DNA from: CAZUNO01 sp964621445 [NCBI: Candidatus Hadarchaeota archaeon]
Lineage (GTDB): Archaea > CAYQAE01 > CAYVLA01
Direction: 5' to 3'
Assembly (NCBI GenBank): GCA_964621445.1
Contig: CAZUNO010000065.1
Span: 1-6,396 of the forward strand
Length of the DNA stretch: 6,396 bases
This document shows, piece after piece, positions 1 to 5,581 of the stretch. A program made the translations under genes and the position numbers. The notes beneath the pieces were generated by a model. That model made no database searches and was not told the DNA's origin. It saw only the letters and a list, made by a program, of their open reading frames with translations. The first letter of the stretch is position 1; every line of letters begins with the position of its first letter.

Positions 1-55
1 GCGTTACCATGGAAACTGCAATCAATAGTGCTCCTAACAGAATTATCTTCTTCAT
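1..55 (-). CDS. N-terminus of a secreted protein (partial, runs off left edge)
   Basis: Reading the minus strand from ATG at 55-53 gives MKKIILLGALLIAVSMVT before the window ends. Two lysines followed by an unbroken hydrophobic stretch is a typical Sec signal peptide or N-terminal anchor, so the product is exported or membrane-bound. The start is well supported: the minus strand carries GGGGGGTGA (70-62), ending six bases before the ATG, and a TATA-like box lies about 60 bases upstream. Only 18 codons are visible, so the mature protein and its function cannot be named. It is transcribed divergently from the diiron protein gene at 383. Confidence 0.72.
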   Translation of the reverse strand, partial: MKKIILLGALLIAVSMVT

Positions 56-116
56 TTTGTTTTCACCCCCCTTTGGTTGTACCCAAAAGGGTCAACAATA
101 CGTGGTTAATGTTGCC

Positions 117-126
117 TTAAAAACTT
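117..126 (-). promoter_or_regulatory. TATA-like promoter for the left-edge secreted protein gene
   Basis: On the minus strand the sequence reads AAAAGTTTTTAAGG: a purine-rich BRE-like stretch followed by TTTTTAA (123-117). Initiation about 25 bases downstream would fall near 95-92, leaving a leader of roughly 37-40 bases. That leader contains the GGGGGGTGA ribosome site and the ATG at 55. The spacing fits an archaeal promoter. No transcription data are available, so this is a sequence-based call. Confidence 0.5.
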
Positions 127-344
127 TTGTGGTATTTGGGTGGTTAGAAGGCCATATGAGCCGAAAATCCTGATTATCCCCGCTTTTCCAATCCCGTGAC
201 CGGGGAATTTGAGGATCTTCTGGATAGAAATGGATTGTAGTGGAAGGCCCATAAGACGAATAATCCAAAAATGGCCACTGGATTTTTTGAATAGAAGGTA
301 GAATCAATTCACCTATCCTGCAGTCGAGGTCATGTTGGTGTACA

Positions 345-373
345 CTTATTAACAAAAAGACCGGGTTAGGTGA
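345..373 (+). promoter_or_regulatory. TATA-like box and ribosome site for the diiron protein gene
   Basis: CTTATTAA (345-352) resembles an archaeal TATA box. The same ACTTATTA core occurs at the promoter before 2102. AGGTGA (368-373) matches the archaeal anti-16S sequence and sits nine bases before the ATG at 383. The two signals compete: initiation 25-27 bases after the TATA centre would start near 374-376, which would leave the ribosome site out of the transcript. Either the true promoter lies further upstream or the message is nearly leaderless. Confidence 0.4.
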
Positions 374-382
374 CCGGTAACC

Positions 383-850
383 ATGGATCAAAATATAACT
401 CCGGATAGGTTTGTGGAAGTGGCAGTTCAGCTTGAAAGCGCAGGCTCGGATCTCTACAGTGATATGGCAAGGGTAAACTCCGAGACCCGATCACTCTTCG
501 AGAATTTGGCTCAGGCAGAGGCCAAACATGCAGAGCTATACAAAAGCTTTGATTCGGATGCAATAATTGCTGGTGAGGGTGAGGAATTAAATCACCTGGA
601 AGATTTAGTGGAAGCATCGCCGCTAGACCTTCTTAGGGAATCGGGTAGTCCAAGGCAGGGTCCCCTTAATCTAGATGAGGCATTCCCCCTGGCCATACAA
701 TTCGAGAAAGAGACCGTTCTCTTCTACTCGGCCTTTACCCCCCTGCTGTCCGAGGAGGCGAAGGAGATAAATCAGAAGATACTGGCCCAGGAAAAGGAGC
801 ACCTGAGGAAGGTATTATCTGCCCGCAAGCGTATACAGACCGTGAGATAG
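383..850 (+). CDS. Ferritin-like diiron protein, rubrerythrin domain without rubredoxin domain
   Basis: This is a 155-residue four-helix-bundle protein of the rubrerythrin/ferritin-like family (COG1633 type), cytosolic, with no signal peptide. The family's metal ligands can be placed: Glu18 in helix 1 (QLESAGSDLY), the ExxH pair Glu46/His49 in helix 2 (AEAKHAELY), Glu108 in helix 3 (FEKETVLFY) and the ExxH pair Glu137/His140 in helix 4 (QEKEHLRKV). All six are present, so a working diiron site is likely. No CxxC pairs occur, so the C-terminal rubredoxin domain of classical rubrerythrin is absent and an outside electron donor would be needed. Family members reduce peroxide or handle iron; which applies here cannot be told. 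The ATG at 383 follows AGGTGA at 368-373. The gene ends in TAG, with a second in-frame TAG 12 codons later. No T-rich terminator follows. Confidence 0.85.
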   Translation: MDQNITPDRFVEVAVQLESAGSDLYSDMARVNSETRSLFENLAQAEAKHAELYKSFDSDAIIAGEGEELNHLEDLVEASPLDLLRESGSPRQGPLNLDEAFPLAIQFEKETVLFYSAFTPLLSEEAKEINQKILAQEKEHLRKVLSARKRIQTVR

Positions 851-981
851 TCGGATTTCAGATTCCCAGGAGTAGGTCAGATCGAATAGAAGGGACCGCG
901 TAATTGTCTAGAACCATTCATCTTCAATTCATTTATGTGCTGGAGGGATTAGCTAACTCCTGTTCCCGTTGATGTGGTATC

Positions 982-1980
982 ATGGATGATGTGACTGATG
1001 GAATGACCGGAAGGGAGATCATTACCAAAGCCGTTCTCTTTGATGAACCGGAGAGAGTACCCCGACATCTTCCAGAACCGTGGGGGAGCGATTTCCTACG
1101 TGTACGGGTTGGTAAGGACCCCAACTGGAGCCCTTCGGTTGAGGGAGAGGACGAATGGGGATGTGTATGGAAGAAGGTCTCTCCCAACGATAAGAGCAAA
1201 GGTCAGGTCAAGGTTCACCCGCTTGAAGATTATTCTAATCTGGATGATTATGAGTTCCCGACCTATGATATGCCGGAGAGGTACGAGCATATTCCTGGGG
1301 AGATAGACAAGAACACCGAGGATAAGTTCGTTCTGGCCTCAATTCCTCTATCTCTTATCCACCGACTCCGCTACCTGAGGGGGACCCAGAGAGCTATGCT
1401 CGACCCTTACCAGAACCCTGACGAGCTGAGGTACCTCCTGGAGAATATGACCCGGATTGCTTTGGATTCCCTCGAATATCTGAAACCTTTGGGGATCGAT
1501 GGCATAATGTCGGCCGATGATTGGGGGCTCCAGGATAGATCCTTCATGAGCCCTCAGATATTCCGGGAGTTCTTCAAGGAATACTATGCCCGAGTTTACA
1601 AAAAGGCACATGAATACGGCATGCTTACATTTCTCCACAGTTGTGGTCATATCAGCGAGCTGCTCGATGATTTCATAGAAGCGGAGCTAGACGTAATACA
1701 GATGGATCAACAGCAGAACATGGGAATGGAGAACCTGGGTGAGAATTTTGGAGGTAGGTTATCCTTCTGGTGTCCGGTTGACATCCAGAATACCATGGTA
1801 AAGGGTAGCGTGAGAGACGTGGAGGAATACGCGAGAAATCTAATCCGGTATCTTGGTATATATGGCGGTGGATTTATAGCCAAGTGGTATGGCGGCTGGG
1901 AGGCCGTGGGCCACACAATGGAGAAGATAGAGGCCATGTCCAAGGCGTTCTCCAAATATGGAAAATATCCCCGCGGTTGA
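982..1980 (+). CDS. Uroporphyrinogen decarboxylase-family protein (methyltransferase-like, function unassigned)
   Basis: This 332-residue protein has the URO-D/cobalamin-methyltransferase TIM-barrel fold signature. It opens with MTGREIITKAVLFDEPERVP, has GIDGIMSADDWGLQ (171-184), a zinc-ligand-type motif FLHSCGH (217-223; His219, Cys221), FWCPVDIQ (262-269) and a C-terminal GGGFIAKWYGG (295-305). It is not HemE: the RQAGR substrate-arginine motif is missing. MtaA/MtbA-type coenzyme M methyltransferases bind zinc through His-x-Cys plus a distant Cys near the C-terminus. Here no Cys occurs after Cys264, so the third ligand is absent or different. Substrate is unknown; a methyl-transfer role is only a family-level guess. 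No corrinoid protein gene is adjacent. The start is uncertain: ATG at 982 gives seven extra residues, while ATG at 1003 matches the usual family N-terminus and follows GTGA at 991-994. A weak TATA-like ATTTATG lies at 931-937. Confidence 0.8.
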   Translation: MDDVTDGMTGREIITKAVLFDEPERVPRHLPEPWGSDFLRVRVGKDPNWSPSVEGEDEWGCVWKKVSPNDKSKGQVKVHPLEDYSNLDDYEFPTYDMPERYEHIPGEIDKNTEDKFVLASIPLSLIHRLRYLRGTQRAMLDPYQNPDELRYLLENMTRIALDSLEYLKPLGIDGIMSADDWGLQDRSFMSPQIFREFFKEYYARVYKKAHEYGMLTFLHSCGHISELLDDFIEAELDVIQMDQQQNMGMENLGENFGGRLSFWCPVDIQNTMVKGSVRDVEEYARNLIRYLGIYGGGFIAKWYGGWEAVGHTMEKIEAMSKAFSKYGKYPRG

Positions 1981-2072
1981 ATGCCAGATCAATCGCATTC
2001 TCCGCTCAAACCGAAGAGTTCATCCAGCGCGGTTCCTAACGGTTTCCTGCTTCCGTTGACAATGCCACAAGA

Positions 2073-2080
2073 CTTATTAT
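2073..2080 (+). promoter_or_regulatory. TATA-like box for a probably leaderless transcript starting at 2102
   Basis: CTTATTAT is centred about 25 bases upstream of the GTG at 2102, the usual archaeal TATA-to-start distance. No Shine-Dalgarno-like sequence lies between them. Together this suggests that transcription begins at or next to the start codon. The preceding spacer (1981-2072) also holds AACGG (2038-2042) and CCGTT (2053-2057), a weak inverted repeat with no T run after it. Confidence 0.45.
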
Positions 2081-2101
2081 GATCGCGAGTCCATCGCTTT
2101 C

Positions 2102-3316
2102 GTGGGCAATCTGGGATTTTATATCCACGTTCTCACCATAATATTTTTGGTGTCCATGGTGACTCCGGTTTGGGGGGCGGGAAATCGTGATCCGGAGACG
2201 GGGAGGATCAAGATACTATATGTGGGAGAACCCACGGGTTCGAGTCCCTATCCGGTCCTTGAAGCAGATCCTCTTATACTGCCCTATCCCGTCAAGGCCT
2301 CGGCATGCGTCTTCTCGTTTCGCGCGGCACAGCGCTCGATGAGGCAATACATGCCCAGGACATATGATGACCTCTCCTCTCACCAGGTTTTCATCCTCAG
2401 CGATGCCAATTCACGGCTTTTCTCACCAGTTCAGCTAAAATGGTACCTGGACTCGGTAAGGGAGGGTGACTCCGGGTTGGTCATGATTGGGGGAAACGAG
2501 GCTTTCGGGGGAAGAGCCGGCTACTCGTCCTGGGGTATGACCCCGGTAGGTGAGGTTCTTCCCGTGGAATGCATACCCGGGGAGTGGTTCGGACACGGGG
2601 AGGTAATCATACTGGAGGACGATCATCCCCTGGTGGAGAGCGTGCCCATAGGCGACAACCTGGAGTGGATGAAGAGATACGATGGAAACAGGGTGGAAGT
2701 GAGGGAGGGGGCCAATGAACTGGCACGGGTAGATCCAGCTACCGAGGAGATTGCTCCCTTTTGGGTCACCTGGAGGTACGGCGAGGGGAGGACCTTTGCC
2801 ATGACCGGCGACTGGACTCCGGCCGGGGGAGCGGTATTCATGAGGTGGGAATACTATGGGGATTTCGCCATAAACCTAATGCTATTCCTCAGCGAAAATG
2901 AACTGCCAAGGGATTTGGATACGGTTCGTGAGGCGAGGAGGAAGTTCCTTGAGTTCAGGTCCCAGAAGGCCTATCTGTTCAACATAATGGAGTTCGGGGA
3001 GAGGTTCGGGGCAAATATGAACCCGCTCTCCGAAATCATCGACCGATCCAACGGGGAGTACAAGAGGGCAGAGGAGGTCTATATAGAGCTGGAGGTTGTG
3101 CCGGCAATTGGTTTTCTCGACTCAGCCCTGAAAGGGCTCTCCGAGGGGGTCAAGAAAGCGATCGATCTAAAGGACCAGGCGATGAGGTGGATATTCGTTA
3201 TCGAGTGGTCGACTGTAAGCGCCACCTTCTTCATATGTGGGTTCGTCATTTGGACCTTGATGGTAAGAAGAAGGCTCTACAGGGAGACCGGGGTGACAAG
3301 ATTCGAGGGTAGGTGA
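2102..3316 (+). CDS. Membrane-anchored extracytoplasmic GATase1-like domain protein
   Basis: This 404-residue protein starts with a signal peptide (about 1-26, hydrophobic core LTIIFLVSMV, likely cleavage after VWGA). Residues 36-265 resemble the glutamine amidotransferase-like fold of the DUF1355/PF07090 type: strand KILYVGEP, then VFILSDANS, LVMIGGNEAFGG (126-137), GEVLPVE, DDHPLVESVP, and GEGRTFAMTGDWTP (227-240). No Cys stands where amidotransferases have their nucleophile (only Cys69, Cys157 and Cys379 exist), so it is probably a non-catalytic binding domain. A helical region (about 270-360) leads to a C-terminal membrane helix (370-388) and a basic tail RRRLYRE, so the domain should face outward with a short cytoplasmic tail. 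The start is GTG with no ribosome site but a well-placed TATA box. It overlaps the next gene by GTGA, implying co-translation. The family assignment is by pattern and not proven. Confidence 0.7.
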   Translation: MGNLGFYIHVLTIIFLVSMVTPVWGAGNRDPETGRIKILYVGEPTGSSPYPVLEADPLILPYPVKASACVFSFRAAQRSMRQYMPRTYDDLSSHQVFILSDANSRLFSPVQLKWYLDSVREGDSGLVMIGGNEAFGGRAGYSSWGMTPVGEVLPVECIPGEWFGHGEVIILEDDHPLVESVPIGDNLEWMKRYDGNRVEVREGANELARVDPATEEIAPFWVTWRYGEGRTFAMTGDWTPAGGAVFMRWEYYGDFAINLMLFLSENELPRDLDTVREARRKFLEFRSQKAYLFNIMEFGERFGANMNPLSEIIDRSNGEYKRAEEVYIELEVVPAIGFLDSALKGLSEGVKKAIDLKDQAMRWIFVIEWSTVSATFFICGFVIWTLMVRRRLYRETGVTRFEGR

Positions 3317-4095
3317 CTGGATTGCAGAGAAGAGAATTGATTGGCATGATGCTAATTGCGCTGACCGCTTCCACCATAGTCACCTACCATCTCCAGTCCC
3401 AGGGGGAAGCTCCCCTGGAATTGCTAGAGGAGGGTTTCCCGGATAGTATCCCGCCGGGTCAGAAGTCTAATCACGAGATAAAGGTAAGTTTGGTGTTGCG
3501 TCAGGACCTGGAATCCATTTCCCTGGACTTCGATTGTTTGAGGAATCTGACCGCGCTGGAAGGAGACCCCATCAGCCCCACCGTGGAGTCCATAAGGAAA
3601 TGTGTCCAGCTATTTGAGGCCATTGATGCGCCATATACGGTCCAGAGCATCAATGTTCAGGGAGGAAACGGAACCATCTATGATTTTTCGCGTGGTTTTC
3701 AGGGTTTTGCGCCTACGCGTGCGGTTCTTTCCTCGACCACCGTGTATTCGAGGGTGGATAAAGGCGATAAATCCTATATCTTCGGTGGGGTATCCGACTT
3801 CTTCTTCAATAGGAATAGAAGCCTCGAGTACATCAGCCTGACCAGGAACGATGATTTGGATTTCTACCTCACCATGGAGGCCGGACAGGCAGGGGCTGAA
3901 GAGGAGCAATCGATCATGGAAGCCCCGCTTCTTGGCCGTAGAAGATATAGGAACGGGTTGGAGGATGATAGGTTATCAGCGCGTTTCATGGTAAATTCCA
4001 TCGGGGTGCCGACTCACCAGGGGATGATGGAGGTAATGAGGATTTTCGTCGACGGTGAATCGGTGATTGCCAGGGGATACTTGATACAAGAATAG
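3313..4095 (+). CDS. Membrane-anchored protein of unknown function, partner of the GATase1-like protein
   Basis: I do not recognise this 260-residue protein. Residues 9-25 (LIGMMLIALTASTIVTY) form one hydrophobic helix after RR, so it is an N-terminal anchor or signal peptide with the rest outside. The outer part looks beta-rich and has two cysteines (75, 97) and three N-glycosylation sequons (Asn78-Leu-Thr, Asn119-Gly-Thr, Asn168-Arg-Ser), which fits exposure on an archaeal surface. The GTG start overlaps the upstream stop as GTGA, with GAGGG at 3305-3309. TTG at 3322 is a rival start, since AGGTGA (3311-3316) sits five bases before it. Tight coupling suggests that the two products act together. 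The stop is TAG, after which the frame stays open for 45 more codons to a TGA overlapping the permease ATG. Confidence 0.7.
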   Translation: MTGLQRRELIGMMLIALTASTIVTYHLQSQGEAPLELLEEGFPDSIPPGQKSNHEIKVSLVLRQDLESISLDFDCLRNLTALEGDPISPTVESIRKCVQLFEAIDAPYTVQSINVQGGNGTIYDFSRGFQGFAPTRAVLSSTTVYSRVDKGDKSYIFGGVSDFFFNRNRSLEYISLTRNDDLDFYLTMEAGQAGAEEEQSIMEAPLLGRRRYRNGLEDDRLSARFMVNSIGVPTHQGMMEVMRIFVDGESVIARGYLIQE

Positions 4096-4102
4096 AATGC
4101 TA

Positions 4103-4138
4103 GGGGGTTAAGGGGGGTACATGTCGGGTATGAGGGGG
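4103..4138 (+). other. G-rich tract with four G runs (possible G-quadruplex)
   Basis: Runs of 5, 6, 3 and 5 guanines lie at 4103-4107, 4112-4117, 4126-4128 and 4134-4138, separated by 4, 8 and 5 bases. This could fold as a four-stranded structure in DNA or in the mRNA 3' end, although the eight-base loop is slightly longer than the usual limit. It lies eight bases after the stop of the upstream gene and before the permease promoter. Role unknown; it could also be plain purine-rich spacer. Confidence 0.35.
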
Positions 4139-4181
4139 TCATGGCCCTTGGGTCAAGGCTAACCGCGGTCGAGTTCCCAAA

Positions 4182-4190
4182 GATATTTTT
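4182..4190 (+). promoter_or_regulatory. TATA-like promoter for the permease/UspA-like unit
   Basis: CCCAAA followed by GATATTTTT looks like a BRE plus TATA box. Initiation about 25 bases on would be near 4211-4213. The ATG at 4230 would then have a leader of about 18 bases, and the GGAGG at 4206-4210 would lie at or just upstream of the transcript start. Confidence 0.5.
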
Positions 4191-4205
4191 CTCCCCAGAT
4201 CATTT

Positions 4206-4240
4206 GGAGGAAAGCAATGATGATATGTTATGAATGGTGA
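4206..4240 (+). other. Strong ribosome site leading into a 7-codon ORF overlapping the permease start
   Basis: GGAGG (4206-4210) is six bases from tandem ATGs at 4217 and 4220. That frame encodes only MMICYEW and stops at TGA 4238-4240, overlapping the permease ATG at 4230, which is in another frame and 19 bases from the GGAGG. The permease frame has a TGA at 4221-4223, so 4230 is its earliest possible start. This could be a leader peptide coupling translation, a further small indel in a decaying gene, or an unused site if transcription begins near 4212. Confidence 0.35.
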
Positions 4241-4508
4241 CCGTTACGGGTCGGATATAGAGGGGGAGCTGGAGAGATCCCTGGGGCTCAAGGAGGCTCT
4301 GGCCATTGGAGTGGGGACCATGATCGGTGCCGGTATATTCCTGTTTCCAGGCCTGGCCGGAGGGAGGGCTGGGCTTGCGGGGACCTTGTCATTTGCCATA
4401 GGGGCGGGAATTGCGTTGTCAGTGGCACTACCAATGTCCGAGCTGGCCACCGCCATGCCGACAAGTGGCGGCGGCTACTACTTCGTTTCCAGGGCCATGG
4501 GCCCTTGA
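4230..4508 (+). pseudogene. Permease segment 1 (N-terminus, helices 1-2)
   Basis: This segment is 92 codons from ATG 4230. A hydrophilic head [20 protein letters not shown] leads into helix 1 (about 20-43) with the unwound GTMIGAGIF substrate-site motif of APC transporters, then helix 2. It ends at TGA 4506-4508, directly after AMGP. Intact relatives continue here with Leu-Ile-Gly, which is exactly what the next frame supplies. Confidence 0.7.
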
Positions 4509-4888
4509 TCGGTACCGCGGTGGGGATCAGCCTCTGGCTGGGGCTTGTGTTTGCCTCCGCGTTCTACCTGGCGGGATTCGGGCACTATGCAATTTCCCTT
4601 CTCAGGGACATGGGGCTTGAATTAGGGTCACCGTCCTCCCTTGCCATTCTCACCGCCGTCATACTCCTTGTAGTTGCCATCGCCGGAACCGAAAAGACGG
4701 GAATCCTACAGAACGGCATTCTGGCGGTTCTCATTGTAATTCTACTGCTGCTACTTTCCTATGGACTCCTCCAAACCATGGGGGTTAAGGGTCAAATCGA
4801 GGTGCCCGATTCGTTTGCGCCCAAAGGCTACATGCCCATCTTTCCGACGGCTGCCTTGGTTTTCACCTCCTATCTTGGATTTGCATAG
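4505..4888 (+). pseudogene. Permease segment 2 (helices 3-6)
   Basis: The frame continues one position back (-1) from TTG at 4505 as [16 protein letters not shown]. It covers helices 3 to 6, including a very hydrophobic helix 5 (AVLIVILLLLLSYGLL) and FTSYLGFA at the end of helix 6. It stops at TAG 4886-4888 in the middle of a conserved motif. The TTG could serve as a start codon but no ribosome site precedes it, so independent translation is unlikely. Confidence 0.7.
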
Positions 4889-5581
4889 ATAGCCAACGTG
4901 GGCGGTGAAATCGATGATCCGGGGAGGAACTTGCCTATAGCCATGGTTGGAAGCGTGGTCATAGTTGGTATACTGTACGTCCTGACCCTATTCTTGACAA
5001 CTTCGATCTTCAATCCCGGAGAGCTATCAGAGATGGGGGAAACGGCCATGATAGAGGTTGGGCGCCATCTTCTCGGTTCTCTTGGAGCATTTATGATAAC
5101 CTTCGCCGGATTGATGGCCACCTTGTCAAGCGGAAACGCCTCGATACTCGGGTCCTCCAGGACCATATTTGCTCTGAGCAGGGACGGCATTCTTCCGGAC
5201 TTCTTGGGAGGGGTCAGTAGGAGGTTTAAGACCCCCCACCTCTCCATCCTGATGGCTGGTATACCCATAATTATTCTGGTCTTCCTGGGAAGAATCAGGA
5301 TACTGGCCCAGACTGCCTCCTTTCTTCACCTGCTGATGTATGGTCTGGTGGCCTTCTCGGTGATCGTCATCAGGCGTTCTGATCCAGAGTGGTACTCGCC
5401 GAAATTCAGTACGCCTCTCTATCCCCTGCTTCCGGTCCTGGGCGGCGTTTCAAGCTTGTTGATAATCCTGTTCATGGAACCTGTGGCCATTGGCCTCGGA
5501 ATTGCCACCATATTATTCGCGCTTTGCTGGTATGTGTTTTATGGAAAGGGAGGCTCAGGAGAGGAAGATGATGAAAAATAG
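4889..5581 (+). pseudogene. Permease segment 3 (helices 7-12)
   Basis: This segment is in the same frame as segment 2, straight after the TAG. It begins IANVGGEIDDPGRNLP and holds helices 7-12, including GNASILGSSRTIFALSRDG and the final helices ending LCWYVFYGKGG plus an acidic tail. GTG at 4898 is the first possible internal start but would cut the loop motif, so it is not a natural gene start. It ends in TAG at 5579-5581, 14 bases into the UspA-like gene. Confidence 0.72.

Larger units (their letters stand above)
56..382. other. Divergent intergenic region (327 bases)
   Basis: No convincing gene is seen here. It separates the minus-strand secreted protein gene from the plus-strand diiron protein gene, and carries a TATA-like box for each. 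GTGACCGG occurs at 196-203 and 370-377, with a further GACCGG at 359-364. CCCCG (178-182) and CGGGG (201-205) form a weak inverted repeat with an 18-base loop. A 99-codon minus-strand frame (391-92) stays open across it, but it overlaps the diiron gene start, has no ribosome site, and ends where the promoter at 117-126 would start transcription. It is therefore treated as chance or decayed sequence. Confidence 0.55.
4230..5581 (+). pseudogene. APC-family amino acid permease, broken by a frameshift and an in-frame TAG
   Basis: Joining three consecutive frames gives about 450 residues with 12 predicted membrane helices, the normal size for an amino acid-polyamine-organocation (APC) permease that imports or exchanges amino acids across the cytoplasmic membrane. 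Family landmarks are in order: [13 protein letters not shown] in helix 1, [19 protein letters not shown] after helix 2, GFAxIANVGGEIDDPGRNLP after helix 6, and ASILGSSRTIFALSRDGILP after helix 8. Two lesions interrupt it. After GCC ATG GGC the text needs one more C in the run at 4502-4504 to read Gly-Pro-Leu-Ile. At 4886-4888, TAG occupies the variable position of GFA-x-IANV, where CAG, AAG or GAG would fit. Otherwise the sequence looks intact, so the damage is recent or is sequence error. Substrate cannot be told. The final codons overlap the UspA-like gene. Confidence 0.8.

Noticed and set aside
178-205. CCCCG/CGGGG inverted repeat as a regulatory hairpin
   Set aside because: Five pairs with an 18-base loop is weak and likely by chance.
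92-391. A 99-codon minus-strand frame across the divergent intergenic region
   Set aside because: Its only ATG lies inside the diiron gene, no ribosome site precedes it, the composition shows no domain pattern, and it ends where the left-edge gene promoter would begin transcription.
383-850. Full-length rubrerythrin (rbr) name
   Set aside because: The rubredoxin domain with its two CxxC pairs is absent; only the ferritin-like domain is present.
982-1980. Methylamine or methanol:coenzyme M methyltransferase (mtbA/mtaA) name
   Set aside because: The third zinc cysteine is missing and no corrinoid protein or substrate methyltransferase gene is adjacent, so the specific name is not supported.
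2038-2057. AACGG/CCGTT stem-loop as terminator of the URO-D-family gene
   Set aside because: Only five base pairs, a ten-base loop and no T run afterwards; archaeal terminators depend mainly on the T run.
5490-5567. 26 extra N-terminal codons on the UspA-like protein
   Set aside because: They overlap helix 12 of the permease in another frame and add a non-homologous stretch. The strong ribosome site is at 5557-5564 and the family strand RRVLVP starts just after ATG 5568.
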